A stretch of DNA of 35,608 nt from Deltaproteobacteria bacterium (GTDB lineage: Bacteria; Myxococcota; B64-G9), in the NCBI GenBank assembly GCA_019307065.1, contig JAFDKH010000029.1, positions 1 to 35,608 on the forward strand, given 5' to 3'. Below, piece by piece: positions 14,371 through 23,277 of the stretch; positions within the stretch are counted from its first letter, which is position 1, and each line of letters opens with the position of its first letter. A program made the translations under genes and the position numbers. The notes under the pieces were generated by a model that saw nothing but the letters and a program-made list of their open reading frames with translations, made no database searches and was not told the DNA's origin.

Positions 14371-15162
14371 ATGCGCGTGACTATTCTCGGTTCAGGGACA
14401 TCTTCAGGCGTTCCAATGATCGGTTGTAACTGTCCGGTCTGCACCTCGGACAACCCCAAGAATCGCCGCTTTCGTTCTTCGGTGGCGGTCGAATTCAACA
14501 ATCGGTTGGTATTGCTGGATACGGCTACCGACTTGAGACAACAAGCCCTGCGCTACGAGTTACCGCGGGTCGATGCTGTCCTGTTCACCCACGCGCATGC
14601 CGATCACATCCATGGGATTGACGAGTTGCGCGCATTCAATTTCCGTTTTCTGCGGCAAATCCCTTGTTATGGCAACCAGGATGTTATTCGGCGCATTTGT
14701 AAATACTTTGAGTACATTTTTGACGAGGGTGAACGCGAAAGCATTCGTCCATTTCTTACGATGCATGCGGTCGATGGTTCGTTTTCCCTCTTCGGGCAGA
14801 CAGTCACACCGGTTCCTTTATGGCACGGCAGCCTGTCCGTGCTGGGTTATCGTCTGGGCGATTTTGCCTACCTGACCGACGTCAGTCGCATACCGGATGC
14901 TTCCTGGGAACTGCTGGGCGGGCTCGAACTTGTGATCCTGGACGCTCTGCGACCGCGGCCGCATAAGACTCATTTCAGCATCGATCAAGCCCTGCAAGTT
15001 GTCGAGAGAATCAAGCCGAAACGGGCAGTCCTGACCCATCTGTCACACATGATTGAACATGAGAAAGTAAACAAGGATCTTCCCAAGCCTGTCGAGCTGG
15101 CATACGATGGAATGGTATTGGATCTGACAGAATCGATTGAAACAGAAAGGAGCGAATCGTGA
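14371..15162 (+). CDS. PhnP-like MBL-fold metal-dependent hydrolase
   Basis: The product is 263 residues. The ATG at 14371 opens MRVTILGSGTSSGVPMIGC, the conserved start of this family. A structural zinc site GCNCPVC lies at 18-24, and the catalytic metal motif is HAHADH (74-79). Later ligands are a His in PLWHGS and Asp in YLTDVS, plus LDALRPRPHKTHFS and LTHLSHMIEHE. PhnP proper is the phosphoribosyl cyclic phosphate phosphodiesterase of phosphonate breakdown. No other phn genes are present, so general cyclic phosphodiester hydrolysis is the safer call. It overlaps the alanine dehydrogenase gene by four bases (GTGA), so the two are co-translated. Confidence 0.88.
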   Translation: MRVTILGSGTSSGVPMIGCNCPVCTSDNPKNRRFRSSVAVEFNNRLVLLDTATDLRQQALRYELPRVDAVLFTHAHADHIHGIDELRAFNFRFLRQIPCYGNQDVIRRICKYFEYIFDEGERESIRPFLTMHAVDGSFSLFGQTVTPVPLWHGSLSVLGYRLGDFAYLTDVSRIPDASWELLGGLELVILDALRPRPHKTHFSIDQALQVVERIKPKRAVLTHLSHMIEHEKVNKDLPKPVELAYDGMVLDLTESIETERSES

Positions 15163-16274
15163 TCGTCGGTGTTCCCAAGGAAGTCAAGGTAAGAGAGTAC
15201 CGGGTTGGCATGGTTCCTGCCGGTGTCAGGCAGCTGGTCAACCGGGGACATAGAGTTATTGTCGAAACTCAGGCCGGAGTGGGCAGCGGCTTGCCCGACG
15301 AGTTGTATCGCCGGGCGGGGGCCGAGCTTTGCGACACGTCGGCCGAGGTCTGGAATCAGGCCGACATGATTGTCAAAGTCAAAGAGCCAATTGAAAGCGA
15401 ATATGATCTGATTCGGGAGAATCAAATCATCTATACCTACCTGCATTTGGCTGCCGATCTGACTTTGACCAAACGCCTGATCGAATCGAAATCGATTGCG
15501 ATTGCCTATGAGACAATTCAACGCAGCGATGGAGTCTTACCGCTTCTGAAACCGATGAGCGAAGTTGCCGGCCGGATGTCGATTCAAGTTGGAGCAGCCA
15601 CTCTTGAAAAAGAGCGTGGCGGCAAGGGTATCTTGCTGGGCGGAGTACCGGGTGTTCGCCGCGGCCGGATCACGATTATCGGGGCCGGAGTCGTCGGGAT
15701 GAATGCCTGTAAAATGGCGGTCGGTATGGGAGCCGAAGTGGACATTCTGGATATTAATCTGGATACCTTGAATTACATGGACGATATTTTCCAAAGCCGG
15801 GTGACGACGCTGTTCTCCGACCCTGACACCATCGCGCATTCTGTAAAAAAGGCAGATTTAGTGATCGGAGCCGTTTTGATTCCCGGCGCCAAGGCACCCA
15901 ACTTGGTTTCTGAGGACTTAGTGTCCCAGATGGAGGCTGGCTCGGTAATTGTGGACGTTGCCGTCGATCAGGGGGGCTGTATCGAAACGGTCCAGCCGAC
16001 TACCCACGACAACCGGACTTTTGTGAAACATGGTGTAGTTCATTATGGTGTGACCAATATGCCCGGGGCAGTGGCCTACACTTCAACTTTCGCACTGACC
16101 AATACCACCATTGGCTACGCAACCATGCTGGCTGATTTGGGAGTCTCTCAGGCAATCAAGCGCGATCCGGCTCTGGCTTTGGGAGTCAATGTGTACAAGG
16201 GAGGTGTGTGCTGTGAACCTGTGGCTAGCTCCCTCTCTTTAGAATACACTCCTTTGCCGGAACTATCGAAATAA
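15159..16274 (+). CDS. ald: Alanine dehydrogenase
   Basis: The product is 371 residues, the normal family length. It starts at GTG with AAGGAG seven bases upstream, overlapping the previous stop. It reversibly oxidises L-alanine to pyruvate and ammonia with NAD in the cytoplasm (EC 1.4.1.1). Evidence includes the opening [10 protein letters not shown], the substrate-binding Lys in MIVKVKEP, the His in YLHLAAD, the Rossmann motif GAGVVGMNA with Asp at the end of the second strand (VDILDIN), and the conserved [13 protein letters not shown] and NMPGAV blocks. Co-translation with a PhnP-like hydrolase is not an arrangement I can explain functionally. Confidence 0.96.
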   Translation: MIVGVPKEVKVREYRVGMVPAGVRQLVNRGHRVIVETQAGVGSGLPDELYRRAGAELCDTSAEVWNQADMIVKVKEPIESEYDLIRENQIIYTYLHLAADLTLTKRLIESKSIAIAYETIQRSDGVLPLLKPMSEVAGRMSIQVGAATLEKERGGKGILLGGVPGVRRGRITIIGAGVVGMNACKMAVGMGAEVDILDINLDTLNYMDDIFQSRVTTLFSDPDTIAHSVKKADLVIGAVLIPGAKAPNLVSEDLVSQMEAGSVIVDVAVDQGGCIETVQPTTHDNRTFVKHGVVHYGVTNMPGAVAYTSTFALTNTTIGYATMLADLGVSQAIKRDPALALGVNVYKGGVCCEPVASSLSLEYTPLPELSK

Positions 16275-16345
16275 ACAGGGGAATACAATAGCTGGCAGGC
16301 CTGTTACATCTATGAACGACAAGAAAATCACCAGGAGTAAAAGGG

Positions 16346-16984
16346 TTGTTTTTTCATAAACATAAGAAATCAGCTGAAAAATTCGAAGAACAGACATTGG
16401 GATATCTGGATGCTCTGTACGGGACAGCCCTGAGAATGACTGGTCAAGAAGCCGCAGCCGAGGATCTGGTGCAGGATACCTATCTCAGGGCAACTCGTTT
16501 TCGCGACAAGTTCCAGCCTGGCACTAATCTCAAGGCCTGGTTGTTCAAAATGATGGTCAACTTGTTTATCAACAACTATCGGCGCGAGAGGCGTTCGCGT
16601 GAGATCAGTCAGGGTACCGAGCGCCAGGACATGGTCGAACGGACAGTAACTCCTGGAAAACTCAGCGCGGCATCCGCACCCGAAGAACACTTTTTCGAGA
16701 AACTGTTCTCCGATGACGTGGTCGCGGCTATCGACGACTTGCCGCACGATTTTAAAATGGTTGTCTTATTGGTCGATATCAACGAGTTTTCATATGCGCA
16801 GGTTGCTGCGATTCTGAGCATTCCGGTCGGCACGGTAATGTCGCGCTTACACCGCGGTCGACGACTATTGCGTTCGGCATTGTACTCCTTTGCGGTTGAG
16901 GAAGGCTACATCAAGCCAAAAGACGAGGCGATCGACCAGCCAGCCGATCTCGCCAGCTTTCGAGAGCGTAAACGTAAAATGTAA
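16346..16984 (+). CDS. ECF RNA polymerase sigma factor (second in the window)
   Basis: The product is 212 residues. It starts at TTG (16346) with AGGAG eight bases upstream; no in-frame ATG occurs before region 2. Region 2 covers ~18-85 (LYGTALRMTGQEAAAEDLVQ, then the WLFKMMVNLFINNYRRERR recognition helix). A linker of about 45 residues follows. Region 4 (~140-195) has the motif FSYAQVAAILSIPVGTVMSRLHRGRRLL. A C-terminal extension of about 25 basic residues (VEEGYIKPKDEA...RERKRKM) follows. The cognate anti-sigma gene begins 15 bp downstream. The pair is probably an envelope-stress circuit separate from the one at 8018-9358. Confidence 0.94.
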   Translation: MFFHKHKKSAEKFEEQTLGYLDALYGTALRMTGQEAAAEDLVQDTYLRATRFRDKFQPGTNLKAWLFKMMVNLFINNYRRERRSREISQGTERQDMVERTVTPGKLSAASAPEEHFFEKLFSDDVVAAIDDLPHDFKMVVLLVDINEFSYAQVAAILSIPVGTVMSRLHRGRRLLRSALYSFAVEEGYIKPKDEAIDQPADLASFRERKRKM

Positions 16985-16999
16985 CTTAGGGGCCAAGAC

Positions 17000-17755
17000 G
17001 TGGATTGTCGGGAAGTTGAAAAATTTATTCAGGTTTATATCGACGGCGAATTGGATACCGAAGATCAAACCATCATTGAGGAGCACTTGCGTCAATGCCC
17101 TGCCTGTCTGGCCCAGGCGGATTACGAGCGAAGATTTGTTGAAGCCGTCAAGATACGGGTGCCCAAAGTCGCGGCCCCGGCTTCATTTAAGACAAAATTG
17201 CTTACGAACATGGAGAAAGCTCCCAAGCAACGGCCTTTTACCCGGCGTCTGATGTGGAGTTCAATTCCTGCGGCTGCAGCCCTGGCTCTAGTGATCACTT
17301 TCACCTGGACCGTAACCAGCGGATTTTCTCCCCTGGTTAGTGCGGCCGTCGAGCAGCATTCCCTGGAGCCGGATGTTGATGTCAACTCGTCCGACTCGGT
17401 AACGGTGGAAAACTGGTTCAAGAAAAAAGTGGATTTCAATGTAACTTTGCCGAGGTTTCAGGCTCGCAAAGCAAATTTAATCGGGGCTCGTCTGAGCCGT
17501 CTGGCTGAGCAACGAGCGGCCCTGATTCGCTATCAATGCGGGCTCCGTCACTTCAGCCTGTTCGTAGTTACCGATAACGGTGGAGAATTAGATACAAAAA
17601 CATGTCAGCGAGTAAAAAACAGGGAATTTTGCGTAACCGAAAGAAAGGGCTATACGGTTGTAATCTGGCGTTCTCGCGGGCTTATTTATTCTATGGTGGG
17701 CGACTCAGCCCCTCAGGAAATGATGGATGTCATCTCTTCTGACTCTTCCTTCTGA
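17000..17755 (+). CDS. Zinc-finger transmembrane anti-sigma factor
   Basis: The product is 251 residues, starting at GTG with AGGGG eight bases upstream. The zinc finger is Cys3 and His29-x3-Cys33-x2-Cys36 (HLRQCPACLAQ). A transmembrane helix spans about 84-106 (LMWSSIPAAAALALVITFTWTV). The outer domain (~130-245) has KANLIGARLSRLAEQRAALIRYQC and GYTVVIWRSRGLIYSMVGD. I recognise this as the sensor-type domain found in a family of zf-HC2 anti-sigma factors, where two cysteines and a His are often present; Cys residues are also visible here (RYQCGL, TCQRV, EFCVTE). It should sequester the sigma factor encoded just upstream. Confidence 0.92.
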   Translation: MDCREVEKFIQVYIDGELDTEDQTIIEEHLRQCPACLAQADYERRFVEAVKIRVPKVAAPASFKTKLLTNMEKAPKQRPFTRRLMWSSIPAAAALALVITFTWTVTSGFSPLVSAAVEQHSLEPDVDVNSSDSVTVENWFKKKVDFNVTLPRFQARKANLIGARLSRLAEQRAALIRYQCGLRHFSLFVVTDNGGELDTKTCQRVKNREFCVTERKGYTVVIWRSRGLIYSMVGDSAPQEMMDVISSDSSF

Positions 17756-17815
17756 TTTATTTGCTTTTTTGTATTTCCGGCCGTTTCTTTTATCAAAAGC
17801 TTTAAGATCAAGATG

Positions 17816-17845
17816 TTGACAGGCATTTAGTTGTTCGACTACACT
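17816..17845 (+). promoter_or_regulatory. Promoter of the FrzS-like gene
   Basis: TTGACA (17816-17821), an 18-base spacer, and TACACT (17840-17845). The predicted start near 17852 leaves a leader of about 40 bases with AAGGA before the ATG at 17893. The gene therefore has its own promoter, separate from the sigma/anti-sigma pair. Confidence 0.65.
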
Positions 17846-17892
17846 AATGCCGCGTAGTTTCGAGCCATTCACGGATACAAGGATTTTTGCAC

Positions 17893-19950
17893 ATGGCCAG
17901 TAAAAGGATATTAGTGATCGAGAGCGAGGATGAGTTTGCAGAATCGCTGAGTTCAATGTTTTCCGGGTACGACACCGAAATAAGTATAATCACCGACGGA
18001 AAATCTGGATTACAAAATGCCAAGCAAGATCCGCCAGATTTGACGATTCTATGCGTCGAATTGCCGAAGATGAGCGGGTACTCGATCTGCAATAAGTTAA
18101 AGAAAGATAAAAAACTCAAATCGGTGCCGCTGATCATAATGTCTTCGGAAGCGACTGAAGAGACATTTGAGCAACACAAGAAACTCAAGACCCGGGCCGA
18201 GGATTATATAATCAAGCCGTTTTCGGCCGAACAGATCCTCGAAAAGGTTACCGCCTTGATCGATCTTCCGGTTCTGGACACAAATGAAGACGAAGATCTT
18301 ATTACGATTGATGACGACGAAGCTTTCAGCATCGACGACGAAGAAGCTTTTAGCGTCGACGAAGACGAAATCCTGATCGACGATCTGCCCGATCTGGAAG
18401 ACGAAAACATCGATATCGAGGGCGAGGACTCAACCGTGATCATGGAAAGCCCTCTTGAGGCCGGCAGTGACGATATGGAGTCATTCGACGATGTTTTCGA
18501 TGAACTTCAAATGGATGACGAGCCAACGACTACCGTTGCAGAATCAGAAGGAGTCGAGGCGGAAGCGCAAGGCAGTGATTCGGACGAGATTACCGATTTC
18601 GATGATGTTCTCGATTCGATAAATGAAATTGAAGTCGAGGACGCTGCCACTGATGCTGTTGGGGATGACGAAGTTGATGTGTCCGACCTGGATTTAAGTC
18701 TGCCCGATGAAGAAGATATTGCCGTCCCAGAAGAAGTTGTTGATGATCTGGAAGTTGCTCCCGATTTGGAATCCGGTCAGGCGGCAGATCTGGATGTCGA
18801 TATCGAGGCTGTGCCCGAAGAAGAAGCAATCGAGAACATCGAGCCCGAACCGGCAGTTGAGCTTGAACCGGCCCCGGCAGAAGAATCTGAGCCACCCCCG
18901 GCGATCGAAGAGGTGGGAACCGAGGCTGCGGCCGCGGAGGATGCGGCTCCAGACCCGGTCTTGACGACCAAGCTGCAAAATGCCGAGGCCGAGTGCATCC
19001 ATCTGAGGGAAAAGGTCGACAAGCTGGAACAGCGCCTGGAAGAAGCCCATCAGACCTACGAGAAACGCGATGCCGAGGCAGCCAGCCTGAAGCGGGATAC
19101 TACAAAGGACAAAGAGTTTCTGGCGCTTAAGACGACAATCAACGCTAAAGACAGAGAGATTCTCGACCTCAAGGAAGAGGTCAACCGTAAAGAACAAGAA
19201 GTTCTCGATATCAAGGAGAAGATTCACGAGCGGGATGAAGAGATTGCAAACCTGCAAGAGAGTGTGGCCAAACGCGACCGCGAAATCAAAGAAAGCTCAG
19301 ACCAGTTCGAGAGCATGCTCCGGCAGAAAAACGAGCTGGATGAGTTACATCAGACGAAAATGGCCGAGTGGGATGACCGCTATACAACCGAGACTGCCAA
19401 ACTCGAACACGAACTTCAGGTTCTCAAGGAAGAGCATGAATCTGCGCTTCAAGGCGCTCAAGAAGAGACCAATGCCATCCAGGACAAACTCGACCAGCTC
19501 AAATCGACAGTGGAAGAGACCAAGCAACGCCACACAGATGAGGTCTATGGTCTGCGAACCCGCTATAAAAACGAGATTGAAACTCTCGAGGATAAGTATA
19601 ACGTCAGCCAACAAGAGCTGGAGCAGACCAAGCAGGCTCTTGACCAAGAGCGTACAGAGCATGTTCAGACGCAGGAAACTGCAGCCCAGGTTCCCCAAAT
19701 GACCGAAGATTTGGAGACAGCCAACAACACGATTACCAATTTCGAGCAGGAAGTGGCTGAATTGAAAGATACAATTGACCAAGGTGAGGAACGCGTGGTC
19801 AAGGCTTACCAGAAGATCAAAAGTGACGAGAAGATAAAAGAGAAAGCCCGCAAGGCAGTTGAAATTGCTTTTACTCTGCTGGCAGATCAGGTATCGACTG
19901 ACGAAGGCGAAGAAATTTCAACAAGCGATCAGGAAGAAATTCATACCTAG
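17893..19950 (+). CDS. FrzS/AglZ-like protein: pseudo-receiver, acidic linker, long coiled coil
   Basis: The product is 685 residues from the ATG at 17893 (AAGGA upstream). Residues 4-125 form a response-regulator receiver fold whose phosphoacceptor position is Cys54 (TILCVELP) instead of Asp; the acidic pocket is IESED and Lys108-Pro109 is kept. The stretch NKLKKDKKLKSVPLI...QHKKLKTRAEDYIIKPF closely recalls FrzS of Myxococcus xanthus (from memory). Residues ~130-345 are very acidic (Asp/Glu, Pro, Ala). Residues ~350-650 are a continuous heptad-rich coiled coil. In M. xanthus, FrzS and AglZ share this pseudo-receiver plus coiled-coil plan and control polar motility complexes. A cell-polarity or motility scaffold is the likely role. 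No motility genes are adjacent. Confidence 0.85.
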   Translation: MASKRILVIESEDEFAESLSSMFSGYDTEISIITDGKSGLQNAKQDPPDLTILCVELPKMSGYSICNKLKKDKKLKSVPLIIMSSEATEETFEQHKKLKTRAEDYIIKPFSAEQILEKVTALIDLPVLDTNEDEDLITIDDDEAFSIDDEEAFSVDEDEILIDDLPDLEDENIDIEGEDSTVIMESPLEAGSDDMESFDDVFDELQMDDEPTTTVAESEGVEAEAQGSDSDEITDFDDVLDSINEIEVEDAATDAVGDDEVDVSDLDLSLPDEEDIAVPEEVVDDLEVAPDLESGQAADLDVDIEAVPEEEAIENIEPEPAVELEPAPAEESEPPPAIEEVGTEAAAAEDAAPDPVLTTKLQNAEAECIHLREKVDKLEQRLEEAHQTYEKRDAEAASLKRDTTKDKEFLALKTTINAKDREILDLKEEVNRKEQEVLDIKEKIHERDEEIANLQESVAKRDREIKESSDQFESMLRQKNELDELHQTKMAEWDDRYTTETAKLEHELQVLKEEHESALQGAQEETNAIQDKLDQLKSTVEETKQRHTDEVYGLRTRYKNEIETLEDKYNVSQQELEQTKQALDQERTEHVQTQETAAQVPQMTEDLETANNTITNFEQEVAELKDTIDQGEERVVKAYQKIKSDEKIKEKARKAVEIAFTLLADQVSTDEGEEISTSDQEEIHT

Positions 19951-19962
19951 TTCAGTTAAACT

Positions 19963-21072
19963 CTAGCGACGACGACCGCTGCGTGCATCAAGCAGCTTTT
20001 TTGCCGCCATGGCTACAGCTGAGGGAATATTTTTGCTCTTGGCCAGACCTTTTAAATCAACCATCCGGATTGTCTGGAGAAAACGCATCGAAAAAGCGAT
20101 CGGTGTCTTGGGATTTTCGACCAATGCTTTTTTTACGGCGTAGGACCTGGTCCACTCACGATTTGCGCAGATGATCCGAATAACCTCGTCGCAGACTGCC
20201 CGACTGCTGGCAATCCCGATCACCTCCGATTCGGACACGCCCGGATTCTTGATTGCTGCCACGGCAACTATCTTGTTGCGATCTTTTATCAAAGAAGTTC
20301 GCACGGTCTTGTTGCCTTTAGAGGCCAGGACGACCTTTTGGGCGGGTGTCATTGTGTAGAGGCGTTGAAGCAGGGGTTTCCTTTTTGCTTCTAGTTCCGC
20401 GGCTTCTTCAGAACCAGGCTCGACTTCATCCTCTTCGCGCAGCATTTCTTCAGGCAAAGAATCTTCGACTACCTTCTGGATTCGTTTGGATTCTTCCGGA
20501 TCGGGCGGGGCTGCAAAAATGCGCTGCCTGGCTTCCTCGAATGCATCCAGGCCGCGGAAGTCCATTCCGGTTCGAACCGCGAAATCCATCAATCGTTCGA
20601 CTTCGGACTTGATAATATTGGGATTGTCTAAGACGGCCTTGGCTATTGGCGGGTGACGCAGAATGCGGACCTGATTTTCAGTGATCAGAGCAAGTAGCCG
20701 TTCTGAAACCCGGTCACCAAGATATTCAAAGGTTTCGTCAGGTGTGTCCCTGTTTGTCAGAATGGCTTCGAGATGGTCTTCATCTTCAGGCAGGGCCCTG
20801 GCCAGGTGATCGAGCACCAGGGGATGGAGTTTTTTTCCCAGGGCACCCTTGACGATCCGTTCGGGCAGTTCGGCCAGGCTCTTGTTCGCGGCCATCTCGA
20901 TTTTTTCATCATCATCAAAAGTCAGACAGGTCAGGATAGTGACCATGTCACTGGGTCCCATCGGGACCATTCCGCGGGAAGCCATCATCCGCAAAGCCGG
21001 AGGTGACTTGGGATCAACGTGCTTGCGCAACGCAGTGGGAACTGTAGAGATCGGGATAGGGCAGGGACTCAT
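19963..21072 (-). CDS. Helical-repeat (HEAT-like) protein of unknown function
   Basis: The product is 369 residues, starting at an ATG with AAGGGG about eight bases upstream. I do not recognise a named family. The sequence is almost wholly alpha-helical, in repeating units of roughly 35-45 residues (for example PERIVKGALGKKLHPLVLDHLARAL, then AILTNRDTPDETFEYLGDRVSERLLALI). A charged Glu-rich hinge near 215-235 separates two helical halves. The second half has units such as VALASKGNKTVRTSLIKDRNKIVAVAAIKNPGVSESE-like motifs with recurrent N-P or N-R turns. No signal peptide or membrane helix is visible, so it is cytoplasmic. It lies 27 bp downstream of the EF-G paralogue and is probably co-transcribed. 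Its end faces the FrzS-like gene at a distance of 12 bp. Confidence 0.8.
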   Translation of the reverse strand: MSPCPIPISTVPTALRKHVDPKSPPALRMMASRGMVPMGPSDMVTILTCLTFDDDEKIEMAANKSLAELPERIVKGALGKKLHPLVLDHLARALPEDEDHLEAILTNRDTPDETFEYLGDRVSERLLALITENQVRILRHPPIAKAVLDNPNIIKSEVERLMDFAVRTGMDFRGLDAFEEARQRIFAAPPDPEESKRIQKVVEDSLPEEMLREEDEVEPGSEEAAELEAKRKPLLQRLYTMTPAQKVVLASKGNKTVRTSLIKDRNKIVAVAAIKNPGVSESEVIGIASSRAVCDEVIRIICANREWTRSYAVKKALVENPKTPIAFSMRFLQTIRMVDLKGLAKSKNIPSAVAMAAKKLLDARSGRRR

Positions 21073-21099
21073 GCTGGGGCCCCTTAAATTGTTTTTAAA

Positions 21100-23190
21100 C
21101 TAGTCTTTACCTTCTTCATCATCGCCAGTTTTGTTGGCGGCTACAATTTTTACAACCAGTTGATTGGGGACTTCCTGGTAGTGTGAAAACTCTTGGGTAA
21201 AGCTGCCGCGCCCGCCCGTGCGCGAGTCGAGATCCGGGGAATACATCAGAATCTCGGCCAGGGGTACCTGGGCCTTGATAGTGCTGCGCTTGCCTTTGGT
21301 GTCCATGCCCGAGACTCGTCCCCGGCGGCTGTTCAGGTCGCCGATGATGTCGCCCATCTTGTCTTCAGGGACAACGATTTCCATTTCGTAGACCGGCTCG
21401 AGCATAACCGGCCTGGCATTTTCCATAGCAGCCTTGAAACCTTTGCTGGCGGCTCGCTTGAAGGCCATTTCCGAAGAGTCGACGTCGTGATACGAACCGT
21501 CGAACAGAGCAACTTTAAGATCGACAACCGGATAGCCGGCCAGAACCCCGAACGGCAGAGTTTCGTTCAAGCCTTTTTCGACGGCCGGAATGAATTGCTG
21601 AGGGACCACGCCGCCCTTGATGCGGTTTTCAAATACGAAACCTTCTCCGCGGGGCAAGGGTGATAGTTCCAGCCAGACATCGCCGTACTGACCACGCCCG
21701 CCTGTCTGGCGCTTGTGTTTACCGCGGGCCTCGGATTTCTTCGTGATGGTTTCCCGGTAAGCCACTTTAGGGGTTTCCAGGACAACGTCCACGCCAAAAC
21801 GACGTTTCATTTTTCCTACCGCGATTTCAACATGCGGAGCACCCATGCCGGAAAGCAGAAAGTCCTTGGTGTCTTCGTGCCGGCTGACCCGCAAGGTTGG
21901 GTCCTCGCTGAGTAATCGATTGAGGCAGGTACCTAGCTTGTCCTCGTCGCCCTTACTCTTGGGTTTGACCGCATATGAGATTGCAGCCTGGGGGACTTCA
22001 ATTCTAGGGAACAGCAATGGCGACTTTTTATCACATAAGGTATGTCCGGTTGAGGTCTTCTTGAGTTTCAATACTCCGACGATGTCGCCGGCGCAGGCTG
22101 AGCTAATCTGTTCCACTTTTTTACCGTTAATAGCCAAGAGCGACCCGAACCGTTCTTCAAAGTCGGTATCGACATTGTAGAATGACGAATCGCTGGAAAG
22201 CTTACCCGACAGAATCCGGAATATTGACAGGGTTCCGCCCTGAGCGTCATTTGTCTTGAATACAAAACCCCAGAATGGTTCATCGTCGCTACGGGCCCGT
22301 TCAGTTTCTTCGCCTTCGGGGCTCGACCCGGTAATCGGCGGCAATTCGCTGGGGGCCGGAAGAGAATCAGCTATGAAATCCATTAATGGCTGGCAGCCGA
22401 TATTGTGACTGGCACTTCCAAAGAAGGTTGGGAACAAAGTGCCCGCTCGAACAGCGTTGGCAAACCCGCGCGCGGCATCTTCTTCAGAGAGCTCACCTTC
22501 CTCGAGATACTTTTCCAGCAGGTCGTCGTCACTCTCGGCGATTTTTTCCATAAGGGCTTCTTTGGCCTGGCTCAAGGTGTCGGCCAGGTCAGCCGGAACT
22601 TCGGTCGTTGACACTGAGCCGGAGCCGTCCTTTTTGAAGACGTAGGCCTTTGATGTCAGGACGTCGACAACGACCTCGAAACCGGCTTCGGCGCCGATTG
22701 GCAGTTGGACCGGAATTGCGTCGTTGGACAGGGCTTCTTTTATCTCGGCCATGACTTTTTCGGGGTCAGCCCGCTCGCGATCCATCTTGTTGATGAAGAT
22801 TACTCGCGGAATACCAAGCTCATCAGCTCGATCCCAAACCCGTTCGGTTTGCACTTCAACTCCATCGGGAGCGCTAATAACTACAATTGCGGCATCTGCG
22901 GCAGACATGGAGAAACGCGTATCAAAGATGAAATTACCGTCGCCCGGCGTGTCGAGAACGTTCACCTTGTGTTTGTTCCATTCGAAATAACCGAGAGATG
23001 TCGAGATAGTCATCCCGCGATCCATTTCCTCCTGCTCGAAATCGAAGGTCGATGTCTTATTGTCTACGCTTCCAAGTCGGGTAGTAGTTTTTCCGTTAAA
23101 TAAAAAAGCATCGGATAGAGATGTCTTGCCGGATCCTTTGTGACCGACAACGGCCAGGTTGCGGATGTCTTTTGCCTCGTATTTCTTCAT
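21100..23190 (-). CDS. fusA: EF-G-like translational GTPase (FusA paralogue)
   Basis: The product is 696 residues with GGAGGGT before the ATG. Domain order follows EF-G: a GTPase domain with G1 GHKGSGKT (16-23), G3 DTPGDGNF (80-87) and G4 NKMD, then domain II, domain III (GMGAPHVEIAVGKMKRRFGVDV), domain IV (RQTGGRGQYGDVWLELSPL) and domain V (EPVYEMEIVVPEDKMGDIIGDLNSRRGRVSGM). The usual catalytic His of DTPGHxDF is replaced by Asp84. The usual rpsG/tuf neighbours are absent. This is therefore the second, EF-G2-like paralogue common in deltaproteobacterial groups rather than the main elongation factor. Its exact role (translocation or ribosome recycling) is open. Confidence 0.9.
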   Translation of the reverse strand: MKKYEAKDIRNLAVVGHKGSGKTSLSDAFLFNGKTTTRLGSVDNKTSTFDFEQEEMDRGMTISTSLGYFEWNKHKVNVLDTPGDGNFIFDTRFSMSAADAAIVVISAPDGVEVQTERVWDRADELGIPRVIFINKMDRERADPEKVMAEIKEALSNDAIPVQLPIGAEAGFEVVVDVLTSKAYVFKKDGSGSVSTTEVPADLADTLSQAKEALMEKIAESDDDLLEKYLEEGELSEEDAARGFANAVRAGTLFPTFFGSASHNIGCQPLMDFIADSLPAPSELPPITGSSPEGEETERARSDDEPFWGFVFKTNDAQGGTLSIFRILSGKLSSDSSFYNVDTDFEERFGSLLAINGKKVEQISSACAGDIVGVLKLKKTSTGHTLCDKKSPLLFPRIEVPQAAISYAVKPKSKGDEDKLGTCLNRLLSEDPTLRVSRHEDTKDFLLSGMGAPHVEIAVGKMKRRFGVDVVLETPKVAYRETITKKSEARGKHKRQTGGRGQYGDVWLELSPLPRGEGFVFENRIKGGVVPQQFIPAVEKGLNETLPFGVLAGYPVVDLKVALFDGSYHDVDSSEMAFKRAASKGFKAAMENARPVMLEPVYEMEIVVPEDKMGDIIGDLNSRRGRVSGMDTKGKRSTIKAQVPLAEILMYSPDLDSRTGGRGSFTQEFSHYQEVPNQLVVKIVAANKTGDDEEGKD

Positions 23191-23234
23191 ACCACCCTCC
23201 AGCAGGGTATTGAATTGGTTGCTAAAAGGAGAAT

Positions 23235-23263
23235 AACTTATGCCAGGCAGAGCGGACTGTCAA
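23235..23263 (-). promoter_or_regulatory. Promoter of the EF-G-like gene
   Basis: On the minus strand: TTGACA (23263-23258), a 17-base spacer, and TAAGTT (23240-23235). The predicted start near 23228 gives a leader of about 38 bases containing the GGAGGG ribosome binding site. The -35 box lies just past the end of coaX, so the EF-G-like gene and the helical-repeat gene form their own unit. Confidence 0.7.
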
Positions 23264-23277
23264 GACCTTGGGGGAGA

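Noticed and set aside
16312-16359. Fifteen-codon ATG reading frame overlapping the start of the second ECF sigma gene
   Set aside because: It could be a leader peptide, but it has no clear ribosome binding site or attenuator-like structure; the AGGAG inside it serves the TTG start at 16346.
17756-17815. T-rich stretch after the second anti-sigma gene with CTTTT-ATC-AAAAG, a possible terminator
   Set aside because: The stem has only five A-T-rich pairs and is not followed by a T-run, so it is too weak to call.
18694-19257. 187-codon open frame antisense to the FrzS-like gene
   Set aside because: Its Leu/Phe-rich composition is the mirror of the Glu/Lys-rich coiled coil; no ribosome binding site or family signature.
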